From: JAALLB01 sp017643495
Lineage (GTDB): Bacteria > Pseudomonadota > Alphaproteobacteria > Rhizobiales > Rhizobiaceae
Direction of reading: 5' to 3'
Length of the DNA: 64,000 nt
Assembly (NCBI GenBank): GCA_965216105.1
Contig: OZ244147.1
Coordinates: forward strand, 1,984,001 to 2,048,000
The notes below the pieces were generated by a model, which was not told the origin of the DNA, did no database searches, and saw only the letters and a program-made list of their open reading frames with translations. Below are positions 44,841 to 54,341 of the stretch, in pieces. Position 1 is the stretch's first letter. Every line of letters starts with the position of its first letter. Made by a program: the position numbers and the translations under genes.

Positions 44841-46043
44841 TTACACAGCTTCCATCGCAATCGAAATCCCCTGCCCGACGCCAATGCACATGGTTGCCAG
44901 AGCGAGTTTGCCACCCGTTTCGCCAAGCTGAAGCGCGGCGGTACCGGTAATCCGGGCACCAGACATGCCAAGCGGGTGACCAAGAGCAATCGCGCCACCA
45001 TTCGGATTTATGTGCTCTGCGGTTTCGTCAAGGCCAAGTTCGCGAAGAACAGCAAGCCCCTGGGCCGCGAATGCTTCATTCAGTTCGACAACATCAAAGT
45101 CCGTTGGCGACAGCCCCAGGCGCTTGCACAGTTTCTTCGTTGAAGGCGCAGGGCCGATCCCCATGATGCGTGGTGGCACACCAGCTGTTGCGCCTCCCAG
45201 AATACGGGCGACAGGTGTAAGTCCGTGCCGTTTGGCGGCTTCCTCCGAAGCAATAACCAGCGCTGCCGCGCCATCATTCACACCGGAAGCGTTTCCGGCT
45301 GTGACACTGCCACCCTCACGAAACGGTGTCGGCAGGGAGGCAAGCTTCTCCAGCGTTGTTTCCCGCGGATGCTCGTCCTGGTTCACAACAACCGGATCAC
45401 CCTTGCGTTGAGGAATGGTTACCGGGGTTATTTCCTTCGCCAACCTGCCGCTCTTTATTGCGGCAGCAGCCTTTGCCTGTGAACGCAGCGCAAACGCATC
45501 CTGGTCTTCCCGGGATACGTTGTAATCCGCAGCAACGTTTTCACCGGTCTCCGGCATCGAATCCACACCATACTGTTTTTTGAGTACCGGGTTCACAAAC
45601 CGCCAACCGATTGTTGTGTCGTAAATTTCAGCATTCCGGGAAAATGCGCTCGATGCTTTTGGCATTACAAACGGAGCACGGGACATGCTTTCTACACCGG
45701 CTGCAATCATCAGGTCCGCTTCGCCTGCGCGGATCGCCCGTGCTGCATCAATCACAGCATTCATGCCCGAACCGCAAAGACGGTTCACAGTTGCCCCGGT
45801 AAGGGTGTCGGGCAACCCTGCCAGCAAGGCAGCCATGCGGCCAACGTTGCGATTGTCTTCGCCTGCCTGATTGGCACACCCCATGATCAGGTCATCAACG
45901 GCACCCCAGTCCATTGACTGGTTTCTTTCCTTGAGAGCCTTCAGCGGTATTGCGGCAAGGTCATCTGCCCGAACGTGCGCCAATGCTCCTCCAAACCGTC
46001 CGATCGGGGTACGGACATAATCGCAGATAAAGGCTTCGGTCAT
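44841..46043 (-). CDS. pcaF: 3-oxoadipyl-CoA thiolase
   Basis: A 400-residue thiolase that cleaves beta-ketoadipyl-CoA to acetyl-CoA and succinyl-CoA. Catalytic Cys90 is in NRLCGSGMNAV; the His is in GGAIALGHPLGMSG and the second Cys in ATMCIGVGQG. The start MTEAFICDYVRTPIGRFGGAL is typical of PcaF/PaaJ. The start overlaps the pcaJ stop (ATGA), so it is translationally coupled. Confidence 0.94.
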   Translation of the reverse strand: MTEAFICDYVRTPIGRFGGALAHVRADDLAAIPLKALKERNQSMDWGAVDDLIMGCANQAGEDNRNVGRMAALLAGLPDTLTGATVNRLCGSGMNAVIDAARAIRAGEADLMIAAGVESMSRAPFVMPKASSAFSRNAEIYDTTIGWRFVNPVLKKQYGVDSMPETGENVAADYNVSREDQDAFALRSQAKAAAAIKSGRLAKEITPVTIPQRKGDPVVVNQDEHPRETTLEKLASLPTPFREGGSVTAGNASGVNDGAAALVIASEEAAKRHGLTPVARILGGATAGVPPRIMGIGPAPSTKKLCKRLGLSPTDFDVVELNEAFAAQGLAVLRELGLDETAEHINPNGGAIALGHPLGMSGARITGTAALQLGETGGKLALATMCIGVGQGISIAMEAV

Positions 46044-46819
46044 GATGTCACTCCACTGGCATGCGCTTTGGCGGTACGTTTGTTCAAGTCGCGCAGCGTT
46101 GTCAATTCAAGTTCGGTAGGCGGCGGCGTTTCTTCCACGTGTTCGGCGTATGTCACCTGCCAGCCACACGTTTCCTGTACCATCTCACGCGTGATACCGG
46201 GATGGAGTGAATGAACCTCGAATTCCTTCGTTTCCGGATTTGGACGCCAAACCGCCATGTCGGTTATCAGCAGGTTTGGCCCTTTCGTCTTGATACCGAG
46301 ACGCTGGCGGTGGTCGCCGCCTTCGCCGTGCCCAAAGCTGGTGTAGAAATCGATTTTTTCGACCATGCCGCGCGTACTCTGCTTCATGGTGATGTAAACC
46401 TGTTGAGACGAGGACGCGATCTCCGGTGCGCCACCCCCCCCCGGCAAACGGGTTTTCGGATTATCGTAATCACCAATCACAGTGGTGTTGATGTTGCCGA
46501 ACCTGTCGAGTTGCGCAGCCCCCAGGAAGCCCACGGTAACATGGCCACCCTGCAACCAGTAGCGAAACATTTCGGGCACACTCACAGTTGTCAGCGCTGT
46601 TTCACAAAGCTCGCCATCCCCGATGGAAAGCGGCAGGACATCGGGTGCGGTTCCCAGGGTGCCGCTTTCATAGATGAGTGTAATGTCGGGCGCGTGGGTC
46701 AGGCGGGCAACATTGCATGCTGCCGAAGGGGCGCCGATACCGACAAAACAGACATCGTCATTCCCAAGTGCGCGCGAAGCGGCAATCGTCATCATTTCAT
46801 TTGGCGTAATGTCAGACAT
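46040..46819 (-). CDS. pcaJ: 3-oxoadipate CoA-transferase subunit B
   Basis: A 259-residue family I CoA-transferase beta-type subunit. Motifs include VGIGAPSAACNVAR, YESGTLG (position of the Glu acting as CoA acceptor) and GYLGAAQ-like VTVGFLGAAQLDRFGNINTT, then PGGGGAPEIAS. The ATG at 46819 overlaps the pcaI stop by 8 bp; the open frame upstream is inside pcaI. With PcaI it converts beta-ketoadipate and succinyl-CoA to beta-ketoadipyl-CoA. Confidence 0.92.
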   Translation of the reverse strand: MSDITPNEMMTIAASRALGNDDVCFVGIGAPSAACNVARLTHAPDITLIYESGTLGTAPDVLPLSIGDGELCETALTTVSVPEMFRYWLQGGHVTVGFLGAAQLDRFGNINTTVIGDYDNPKTRLPGGGGAPEIASSSQQVYITMKQSTRGMVEKIDFYTSFGHGEGGDHRQRLGIKTKGPNLLITDMAVWRPNPETKEFEVHSLHPGITREMVQETCGWQVTYAEHVEETPPPTELELTTLRDLNKRTAKAHASGVTS

Positions 46820-47672
46820 GCGATTTCCTAAGGTTTGACACGCGACCGGAAAAATCTTCCGGTGTTGCATCGAGTACGTTCTCCTTCATCCATTGCGCAA
46901 ACAGCTCACGGTCGGCGGCTATTTTGTCCCATTCCAGGTAAGCGGAGTTGTCACGGTCATAATAACCGTGCGCATAGGATGGGTGTGCTCCGCCTGGAAC
47001 AACACTCACCGCATCCACTGTCCAGTACGGAAGGATGGTTGCATTCGGATGGATATCATCAAAATCGTCCACCACTTCCTCGACGGTAACCACTGCACGC
47101 TTTGCAGCAAGGACAGCTTCCTTTTGTATGCCGATAATCCCCTCGACCAGAATGTCTCCCCTTCTGGTTGCCTTCTGAGCATGAATAAACGTCACGTCGG
47201 GCCGCAGGGCCGGAACTGCGGCCAGTTCTTCTCCGGTAAATGGACATGTCACCGATTTGATGTTCGGATTTACGCTGGGCAATCCTGCGCCAAGATATCC
47301 CCTGAAAACCGCCATGGGCAGGCCAGCCGCGCCAGCTTCATAGGCATTGGCCATGGCTGCATGTGAATGCTCTTCAAGTTCAATCTTGTTGGGCCAGCCA
47401 TTTTCCACCGCGTCCCGAAGCCGGCGAAGCAGACCAACACCGGGATTGCCCGCATAGGAAAATACCAGTTTTCGCACACACCCCTGTCCTATCATCTGGT
47501 CATAAACAACATCCGGGGTCATCCGTACCAGGGTCAGGTCCCTTATTTCCTGCCTTATCACCTCATGCGCTGCTGCATGGGGAATGAGATGGGTAAAGCC
47601 TTCGAAGGCAGCCGTGTCGCCGCTTTTGATATTTGCGGACACGGCGTCTGCCAGCGGCATGAATTTCGTCAT
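46812..47672 (-). CDS. pcaI: 3-oxoadipate CoA-transferase subunit A
   Basis: A 286-residue CoA-transferase alpha-type subunit with FEGFTHLIPHAAAHEVIRQ, VFSYAGNPGVGLLRRLRDAVENGWP and EEHSHAAMANAYEAGAAGLP. It is longer than the ~230-residue PcaI of pseudomonads and resembles the glutaconate/3-oxoadipate type used by many alphaproteobacteria. It starts 50 bp after pobA and overlaps pcaJ by 8 bp. Confidence 0.9.
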   Translation of the reverse strand: MTKFMPLADAVSANIKSGDTAAFEGFTHLIPHAAAHEVIRQEIRDLTLVRMTPDVVYDQMIGQGCVRKLVFSYAGNPGVGLLRRLRDAVENGWPNKIELEEHSHAAMANAYEAGAAGLPMAVFRGYLGAGLPSVNPNIKSVTCPFTGEELAAVPALRPDVTFIHAQKATRRGDILVEGIIGIQKEAVLAAKRAVVTVEEVVDDFDDIHPNATILPYWTVDAVSVVPGGAHPSYAHGYYDRDNSAYLEWDKIAADRELFAQWMKENVLDATPEDFSGRVSNLRKSHV

Positions 47673-47722
47673 ACTTGCTTCCGTTGATCGGTGAAATGTT
47701 TGGAACGGTTGTAGCGGGCCTG

Positions 47723-48913
47723 TCAGTCGTAGGGAAGCCCTACATAATTTTCTGCGATAGCCATAGCCCCGGCGTGCGAACGCGTGACATAGTCATATTC
47801 AGCACGTTGCATTCTTTTCTCAAATGGAGAGTGGTCAGGAAACTGGTGAAGCATGCTGGACATGTACCAGGAAAAGCGTTCGACCTTCCAAACCCGTGTT
47901 AGACATGTTTGTGAATACGCATCGAGGTGCACGGAATTTCCGGATTTGAAATGCTCCACCATGGCTCGTGCCAGATAATGGACATCCGAGATTGCCAGAT
48001 TGAGGCCTTTGGCACCTGTTGGCGGCACAATATGTGCTGCATCGCCTGCCAGAAAGAGGTTGCCGAAGCGCATGGGTTCACAAACAAAGGATCTCAGTGG
48101 CGCAATGCTTTTTTCCAATGACGGCCCACGCTCAAGACCGGCAGCAGTTTCTTCGCCTATCCGCAAGGAAAGCTCGTCGAAAAATGCATCATCAGACCAC
48201 TTGTTTACATCTTCATCAGTAGGGCACTGAATATAGTACCGGCTGCGGGTATTTGACCGCATCGAACACAGTGCAAAACCGCGCTCATGATTGGCATAAA
48301 TCAGCTCATCGGCGACCGGTTTCGTATCACTCAACAACCCAAGCCACCCGAACGGATACACCCGCTCAAAATACTTTCGGCGGTCTCGCGGTATGGATTC
48401 GCGTGATACACCACGAAACCCGTCACATCCGGCAACGAACTGGCAATGCACCTCGTACTGCTCACCCTCTTTTTCATATCGCACGACGGGATTGCCGGAC
48501 TCCAAGTCTGACGGAGTGACATTGTCTGCAGAAAACACGATGCTCCCACCCTGCTCCAGACGTGTCGCAATCAGGTCCCTGGTCAATTCTGTCTGCCCGT
48601 AAATCATCACCGATTTTCCGGTCAGTGCCTTGAGGTCTATGCGGAACCGCTCACCATCAAATCCCACATCGAAACCGTCGTGAAGGATGCCCTCAGACAA
48701 CATCCGCTCACCGACGCCAGCTTCCACCAGTGTCTCGACTGAACCATGTTCAAGTACGCCGGCCCGAATCCTGCTTTCGATATGTGCCCTTGACTGGCGA
48801 TCGAGAACCACGGATTCGATGCCGGCGTTATGGAGGAGTTGAGACAGCAGCAAGCCGGATGGCCCCGATCCGATTATGCAAACTTGCGTCTTGATACTTT
48901 TCACCAACTCCAC
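47723..48913 (-). CDS. pobA: 4-hydroxybenzoate 3-monooxygenase
   Basis: A 396-residue flavoprotein hydroxylase converting 4-hydroxybenzoate to protocatechuate with NADPH or NADH. The FAD motifs are CIIGSGPSGLLLSQLL near the N-terminus, CDGFRGVSR (DG motif) and FLAGDAAHIVPPTGAKGLN. RSRYYIQ and the length agree with PobA. The start is GTG (48913, or GTG at 48904); no suitable ATG is in frame. The 129-bp AT-rich gap to the divergent regulator should contain the shared control region. It heads the pobA-pcaIJFB run. Confidence 0.95.
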   Translation of the reverse strand: MELVKSIKTQVCIIGSGPSGLLLSQLLHNAGIESVVLDRQSRAHIESRIRAGVLEHGSVETLVEAGVGERMLSEGILHDGFDVGFDGERFRIDLKALTGKSVMIYGQTELTRDLIATRLEQGGSIVFSADNVTPSDLESGNPVVRYEKEGEQYEVHCQFVAGCDGFRGVSRESIPRDRRKYFERVYPFGWLGLLSDTKPVADELIYANHERGFALCSMRSNTRSRYYIQCPTDEDVNKWSDDAFFDELSLRIGEETAAGLERGPSLEKSIAPLRSFVCEPMRFGNLFLAGDAAHIVPPTGAKGLNLAISDVHYLARAMVEHFKSGNSVHLDAYSQTCLTRVWKVERFSWYMSSMLHQFPDHSPFEKRMQRAEYDYVTRSHAGAMAIAENYVGLPYD

Positions 48914-49042
48914 ACTCCATGCCTCAGCCTATTTTTGCATTAAAGCGAATTTCTGAAGCGCAATTAATGGATATTACGAAGAAATACTTGGACTATCCGA
49001 TCATTTTGTTGAAAATTTTAATCAGCCAGCTAGTTTGCAACG

Positions 49043-49915
49043 ATGGAACGGGCTCCAATATACGCACTGTATGGCGAATCGATATCGGCCATAGATTCCA
49101 ATTTCCTGCATTTTGAACGGATCTACGAACGTAGCCAGCATCATGACTGGACCATCCGGGCGCACCGGCATGACAAACTGGCCCAGATCTTCCTGTTTCA
49201 TACCGCCGGTGTTCATGTTGAAATTGCGAACCGGAGAGTAACAACAGACGGCATGGCAGGCCTGTTCATTCCTCCCATGATCAGTCACGGCTTCCATTTT
49301 CCCAAAAACATCAAGGGCGGGGTTATCAGCGTTGAAATGTCCCGGCTTTTTCCCTTGATCGAGGCAAATAATCTTACACGGACGGCATTTGATGCTGTCG
49401 GATGGATCGGTGAAGAAAGCCCTCATTTTCGACGCTTCAAGGAAAAGTTTGCTGCCATAAGCCTTGATTACCGCTCCATGGAAACGCACCGAAACGAAGC
49501 CATGGCGAATGAAACAGCAGGATTGTTGCTGTGCTTTGCAAGATCGCTTGAAGCACAGCGCCACCAGAAAAGCAGTGAATTGCTCACCCGGCAGGAGCAG
49601 CATGTGAGACGGTTTTGCCTGCTTGTTGAAGACAACTTCAGAACCGATTACGGCCTCGACTTTTATGCGCGGGAAGTCGGCATATCAAAGGTACAACTGA
49701 CCCGCTTGTGCAGGGAAATACTGAAACGGACGCCACTCGAGACCCTTGCCGCACGGAAACTGCTTGAAGCAAAGCGGCAGCTTGAATTCACGCAATATCC
49801 TGTAAGCTACATATCCGAAGAACTTGGCTTCAATGACGTTGCGTATTTCAGCCGCTTTTTCAAACACCGGACAGGTCTTTCGCCAATGGCCTTCCGCAGA
49901 AAAGCCGGTTTATAG
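49043..49915 (+). CDS. pobR: AraC-family regulator, PobR-like
   Basis: A 290-residue regulator with an N-terminal cupin-like sensor (WTIRAHRHDKLAQIFLFHTAG, IPPMISHGFHFPKNIKGGV) and C-terminal AraC HTH pair (YAREVGISKVQLTRLCREIL, ISEELGFNDVAYFSRFFKHRTGLSP). It is divergent from pobA, the usual location of the 4-hydroxybenzoate-responsive activator PobR of the AraC class. The start ATGGAACGG lies 129 bp from pobA. It converges on the RND gene with 7 bp between stops. The name rests on position and family. Confidence 0.85.
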   Translation: MERAPIYALYGESISAIDSNFLHFERIYERSQHHDWTIRAHRHDKLAQIFLFHTAGVHVEIANRRVTTDGMAGLFIPPMISHGFHFPKNIKGGVISVEMSRLFPLIEANNLTRTAFDAVGWIGEESPHFRRFKEKFAAISLDYRSMETHRNEAMANETAGLLLCFARSLEAQRHQKSSELLTRQEQHVRRFCLLVEDNFRTDYGLDFYAREVGISKVQLTRLCREILKRTPLETLAARKLLEAKRQLEFTQYPVSYISEELGFNDVAYFSRFFKHRTGLSPMAFRRKAGL

Positions 49916-49922
49916 GCTTTGC

Positions 49923-52900
49923 TCAACCTGCTGCCACCTGCCGTTTTCGAAAGCCGCCAAACAGCAGGAAATATCCTCCGGGGACAAAGAACAGCGTCAA
50001 AATTGAGGAAAAGGTCAGGCCGCCAATCATCAGCGTTGCCATTGGTTCGAACAATGCACCGCCTGCAATTGCCATTGGCATCAAACCCAGAATGGTCGTC
50101 AGTGATGTGAGCAGTATCGGGGTGACCCGTTTCTTGGAAGCCTCCACCACAGCCTCACGCAATTCCATGGACTGGCGGTCAATATCGATCTGGTCAATCA
50201 AGACGATGGCATTGTTGATGATGATGCCTGCCAGCGAAATCATGCCGAGAATGGCGAAGAAAGAAAGGGGCTGTCCCGTGATTATCAATGCGACAGGCGC
50301 ACCAATCAGCACGAGCGGTATTGTCATGAAGGTGAGGAGCACGCGTCTTGCCGAGTTGAACTGGAAAACAAGAGCGATCAACATGATCGTGAGTGCTGCA
50401 GGCATACCGGCAAGAAGCAATTCATTCACCTCGGCTGAGTTTTCCGTTTCACCTCCCACGGTCAATTCATAGTCCGGCCCCAGATCGAGTTCCGACAATG
50501 AAGGCCGGAGCAGTTCGACCACTTCATTTGCCGCCAGGGTTTCACTCTTGCCGGATATCATGATCTGGCGTTCCTGGTTTTCACGGCGCAGTTGCGAGTA
50601 TTCAAGCACCGGCTTGAATGACGCGACCTGGTCAAGGGAGATCAGTTGGCCATTCGCCGGAATGGACAGGTTTGCCAAATCTTCAAGGCTGTCCCGGAAA
50701 TTCTCATTGGCCCGTACCACAATGGGTATTGCATCCGTTCCCTCGCGGTACGTTGAGTAGGCGGTTCCGGAAAAGAATGTGTCCATGACATTGGAAATGT
50801 CTTCGGAAGTCACGCCGAGCTCGCGTGCCTTGTCCTGGGCGATGTTGATCACCATTTTCAGCGTCTTGTTGCCCCAGTCATTTTCGTTCTGGACTATTCC
50901 GGGCACCTTGGAAAAGGCGACTTCCACCTGATCAGCCAGAGCGAGGAGTTTTTCTGCATCAGGCCCGGTAATATTGATTTCCACAATACCGGACTCCCCT
51001 CCTCCCATGGAAAGCCTTTTCACCTTGAAACGCGCGGCCGGATGATTGGCAAGCAGATAATCCTGAGCCCTGGCAACGGCGCTGACTGCACCTTCAAAAC
51101 TGTTGGTGTTCACCAGAATGAATGCACTTGCAGGATCAGTATCGGCGGGATTAAGCGCCAGATAGAATCTGGGGCCGCCATCGCCGACAAAAACAGTGGT
51201 ATCACGAACCTCGGGGTTTTCCTGCTTGTCCAGCAACCAGTCTTCAACCTGTCTGGCTTCCTGTGTTGTGCGGGAAATTGCGGTTCCCTTGGGCATATCG
51301 AGATAGATCAGGTATTCGGCACGCTCGGCAAGCGGGAACATTTCTGACTTCGTATAGGAAAACAGGCTGCCTGCCGACACGACGGCGAGATAGGAGCCGA
51401 TTATGATCAGGGGTGCAAAGACAAGGCTTAGATTTATGACGCGCCCGTATGTTCGAACAAGCAGGCCCTCGCCTGTTGTTTGCTTATCCGGCTTGTTGCG
51501 TTTGGCAAACCATACGCAAAGCGCTGGCAAGATGTAGATGGCCGTCAGCCAGGAACCCAGAAGCATCACGCCGACAACAGCGCCGAGGGAGAAGGCAAAT
51601 TCACCTTCCACACCATCAAGGATAAGCATTGGAACAAAGGCCGATACGGTAGTGATTGATGCGACGCCCAGAGGTGTGAAGAATTGCTTCCCTGCTTTCA
51701 GAGCTGCCGCATTCGGGTCCTCGCCTCGGGATATCTGCTTCTGGATATCCTCGACAACGACCAGCCCGTTATCAACCAGCAAGCCAAGGGATATGATGGC
51801 GGCTGCGATTGAAATCTGCTGCAATTCGATACCGAGATACGACATACCCAACAGGGCAAACATGACGGTAAACGGTACAATGCAGGCTATGATCAGTGCC
51901 GGCCGGATACCGAGAAAAACAAGCATCACCAGCACAACCACGGCAAAGGTCTGCGCCACATTGCTGAGGGCATTGTTGATGGATACCGTTACGTTTGTTT
52001 CCTGGAAGGTTGAAAACTCGTACTGGATGCCGATTGGCTGGTCCGTCTCGAATTCAGCGACAGCTTTTTCAAGCCGGGCACCGATTTTCTGGACGTCTTC
52101 GGTATCTGCCATTTCAACGCTGGCAATGATGGCCGGTTGGCCTTTGTAGAAGACCGGTTTTTGTGGCGGATCAACATAACCACGCCGGACGGTCATCAAG
52201 TCTTTCAACCGTACAAAACCTGACAATCCTTCCACTTTTGTAAGAATGTTGCCTATCTCGTCAACGGATTTGAGATCACCATTGGCTTCAAGAATGAGCT
52301 TTACGCCATCAGCATCCAGTTCACCGGCAGGAAGCACAACGTTCTGGGCCTGAAGGTCCTGAAGCACCTGATTCAACTGCACCCCTACCGCAGCCAGTTT
52401 GCGGGAGTCTATTTCCAGCCATATCCGCTCTTCCTGCACGCCAAACAGGGATACCTTGGAGATACCCTCCACCGTGTACAGGCTGGTCCGCAAGTCATCG
52501 GCTGCATCCTCTATCTCGGCATGGGAAAATCCCTCTCCCGTGACCGCGATTGTTGCGATCGAAACATCCCCGTAATTGGTATTTACAAACGGACCACTTG
52601 TACCGTCAGGCAGGTCTTGCTCCACCTCCTCCATCCGGTTGCGCAAGTCCTGGAACACACTTTCAAGGTTTTCTTTCGGAACATTGTCGTAAACCACGAT
52701 TGTGATGACTGCACTACCCGTCGTGATGAGTGACTTGATATCCTCTACTTCACCAATTTCCCGGATTTTCCGTTCAATCGGAACAACAACAAGGTCTTCC
52801 ATGCGTTCCGGCGACATGCCGGGAAATTGCGCCGAGACCAATGCGCTCCGGATCGTGATTGCCGGATTTTCCCGTTTCGGCATCTGGACGTAGGTGATCA

Positions 52901-52979
52901 GCCCCTGGACAACCAGTCCGATCATCACGAGGATGGTCAGTCTTGCCTTGTTCAAACCGAGTGCAGTCAGAGAATTCAT
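49923..52979 (-). CDS. RND efflux transporter permease subunit
   Basis: A 1018-residue resistance-nodulation-division pump with twelve membrane segments and two large periplasmic loops, of AcrB-like layout (LTALGLNKARLTILVMIGLVVQGL at the start, FSSILTLFFVPGGYFLLF at the end). In TM4 the proton-relay pair, Asp-Asp in AcrB, reads Asp-Asn (LGLLVDNGLVVVEDI); proton coupling may rely on other residues. It forms the pump with the adaptor encoded 12 bp upstream. No outer-membrane channel gene is adjacent, so a TolC-like protein must come from elsewhere. Substrate unknown. Confidence 0.93.
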   Translation of the reverse strand: MNSLTALGLNKARLTILVMIGLVVQGLITYVQMPKRENPAITIRSALVSAQFPGMSPERMEDLVVVPIERKIREIGEVEDIKSLITTGSAVITIVVYDNVPKENLESVFQDLRNRMEEVEQDLPDGTSGPFVNTNYGDVSIATIAVTGEGFSHAEIEDAADDLRTSLYTVEGISKVSLFGVQEERIWLEIDSRKLAAVGVQLNQVLQDLQAQNVVLPAGELDADGVKLILEANGDLKSVDEIGNILTKVEGLSGFVRLKDLMTVRRGYVDPPQKPVFYKGQPAIIASVEMADTEDVQKIGARLEKAVAEFETDQPIGIQYEFSTFQETNVTVSINNALSNVAQTFAVVVLVMLVFLGIRPALIIACIVPFTVMFALLGMSYLGIELQQISIAAAIISLGLLVDNGLVVVEDIQKQISRGEDPNAAALKAGKQFFTPLGVASITTVSAFVPMLILDGVEGEFAFSLGAVVGVMLLGSWLTAIYILPALCVWFAKRNKPDKQTTGEGLLVRTYGRVINLSLVFAPLIIIGSYLAVVSAGSLFSYTKSEMFPLAERAEYLIYLDMPKGTAISRTTQEARQVEDWLLDKQENPEVRDTTVFVGDGGPRFYLALNPADTDPASAFILVNTNSFEGAVSAVARAQDYLLANHPAARFKVKRLSMGGGESGIVEINITGPDAEKLLALADQVEVAFSKVPGIVQNENDWGNKTLKMVINIAQDKARELGVTSEDISNVMDTFFSGTAYSTYREGTDAIPIVVRANENFRDSLEDLANLSIPANGQLISLDQVASFKPVLEYSQLRRENQERQIMISGKSETLAANEVVELLRPSLSELDLGPDYELTVGGETENSAEVNELLLAGMPAALTIMLIALVFQFNSARRVLLTFMTIPLVLIGAPVALIITGQPLSFFAILGMISLAGIIINNAIVLIDQIDIDRQSMELREAVVEASKKRVTPILLTSLTTILGLMPMAIAGGALFEPMATLMIGGLTFSSILTLFFVPGGYFLLFGGFRKRQVAAG

Positions 52980-52991
52980 CGTATTTGGTCT

Positions 52992-54104
52992 CTATTCCGC
53001 AGTTTCCAGAAGCTTGACTTTCTGGCCGTCCCTCAGAAAGGACACACCGGCGGAGGCCACGCGGTCACCAAGTTCCAGACCGTCTATCACGATGATCGAG
53101 TTTTCCCTTACCCCGGCTACCGTCACATCACGGCGGTGAACAACGCCGTTCTCTTCATCATATACAAAGACCTGGGTTCTTCCCGGATCTGACGGGTTTT
53201 GTGGCGGCTCAAGCTTGCCATCAAAAGGAAGAACGCTTAGCGGAAGCCTGTAACCCTGCCCCTGGGGGACTGTGAATTCCATACTGATCTCGACGGCCAT
53301 GCCAGCCTTGATCGAGGGGTCGGTTTGATCCAGTTTCGCCACGATCGGAAATGAGGAGACTGTATCAGCCCGGGCGCCCAACTCGCTGATGTGACCGGGA
53401 AGCACGATCCCGGGATTGTCGGCAAGCCTTACGTCAACCTGCTTTCCGACCGTAATGCGGTTGACCACATCAAAACTTACAGAAAAACTCGTTTCAAACT
53501 GGTCACTTGCATAAATGGTGGCTACAGGACTGCCGGCTGAAACATTGGTAAAGGATTCAACTTCCACAGAGTTGATAATCCCGTCAAAAGGCGCACGAAG
53601 ATCGGCTTTGTCGAGGTTTTCCCTGGCGTCATCCAGACTGCGCTCTGCCTGTATTACCCGGGCTTCAGCAGTTTCAGCATTTGTTCGCGATTCATCCGCG
53701 ACAGCCTGAGAGATGATCTTCTTCTGAAGCAGTTGCTCTTTTCTCTCCAGATCCGCCTTGGCGTTTTTTGCAAGAGATTCAGCTTCAGTGAGTGCGGCCC
53801 TGGCTGTTTCAACCTGCAATTCAAGTGACCGCGTATCCAGCTTTGCCAGCAGATCGCCCTCCTTTACCCGCTGTCCGACATCCAGGCTTACCTGCTCCAG
53901 ACGTCCGGCAACCTCAAACGAAAGGGTCGATATCGAACTGGGCTGCAATACACTGGGGTAGCGGCGAGCGGTGGTTTCCTCGGTTTCTCGGATTTCTATG
54001 GTTTTCAGGCTACGCAGGGGCGGCTCTGCACTTGCTGCTTCTTCCTCTTGCTGACATGAAGCAAGCAAAAAACAACTTGCCAGAACAATTCCAAACCGGA
54101 GCAT
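52992..54104 (-). CDS. RND efflux periplasmic adaptor lipoprotein
   Basis: A 370-residue membrane fusion protein. The N-terminus MLRFGIVLASCFLLASC has a lipobox (LASC), so it should be lipid-anchored. A lipoyl-type half (GRLEQVSLDVGQRVKEGDLLAKLD), a long coiled-coil hairpin (about 90-165) and the returning lipoyl half (DLRAPFDGIINSVEVESF) follow, then the beta-barrel domain. ATG 54104 is preferred; GTG at 54110 is in frame. It is co-transcribed with the permease. Confidence 0.92.
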   Translation of the reverse strand: MLRFGIVLASCFLLASCQQEEEAASAEPPLRSLKTIEIRETEETTARRYPSVLQPSSISTLSFEVAGRLEQVSLDVGQRVKEGDLLAKLDTRSLELQVETARAALTEAESLAKNAKADLERKEQLLQKKIISQAVADESRTNAETAEARVIQAERSLDDARENLDKADLRAPFDGIINSVEVESFTNVSAGSPVATIYASDQFETSFSVSFDVVNRITVGKQVDVRLADNPGIVLPGHISELGARADTVSSFPIVAKLDQTDPSIKAGMAVEISMEFTVPQGQGYRLPLSVLPFDGKLEPPQNPSDPGRTQVFVYDEENGVVHRRDVTVAGVRENSIIVIDGLELGDRVASAGVSFLRDGQKVKLLETAE

Positions 54105-54316
54105 TCGCACTCTCTTCCGTCTGTATTTTCGCGCTATCCTGTTGAAGGATAATAAACAACAAGAACGGAAACGGTAGAAAAAATTTTATTCAGGCTTTGG
54201 TGCAAGGCTAGTTTGCGGCGCGAAGATTACCTGACAGCACTTAATTCAGTCATGCCGGTCTGAAATTCCAGATATGCCCGTGAAGGAAGTCTGAGCACAA
54301 AAACCGGGAATGCAAA

Positions 54317-54341
54317 CCTGACCAAGGCGCTCTTGGTCAGG
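54317..54341 (-). terminator. Rho-independent terminator of the tct operon
   Basis: Ten-bp perfect arms (CCTGACCAAG/CTTGGTCAGG) with a 5-nt loop. The tctA stop TGA lies within the first arm, and TTTGC follows the stem on the minus strand. The U-tract is short, but the hairpin is strong. The remaining ~200 bp to the adaptor start contain nothing I recognise. Confidence 0.7.
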
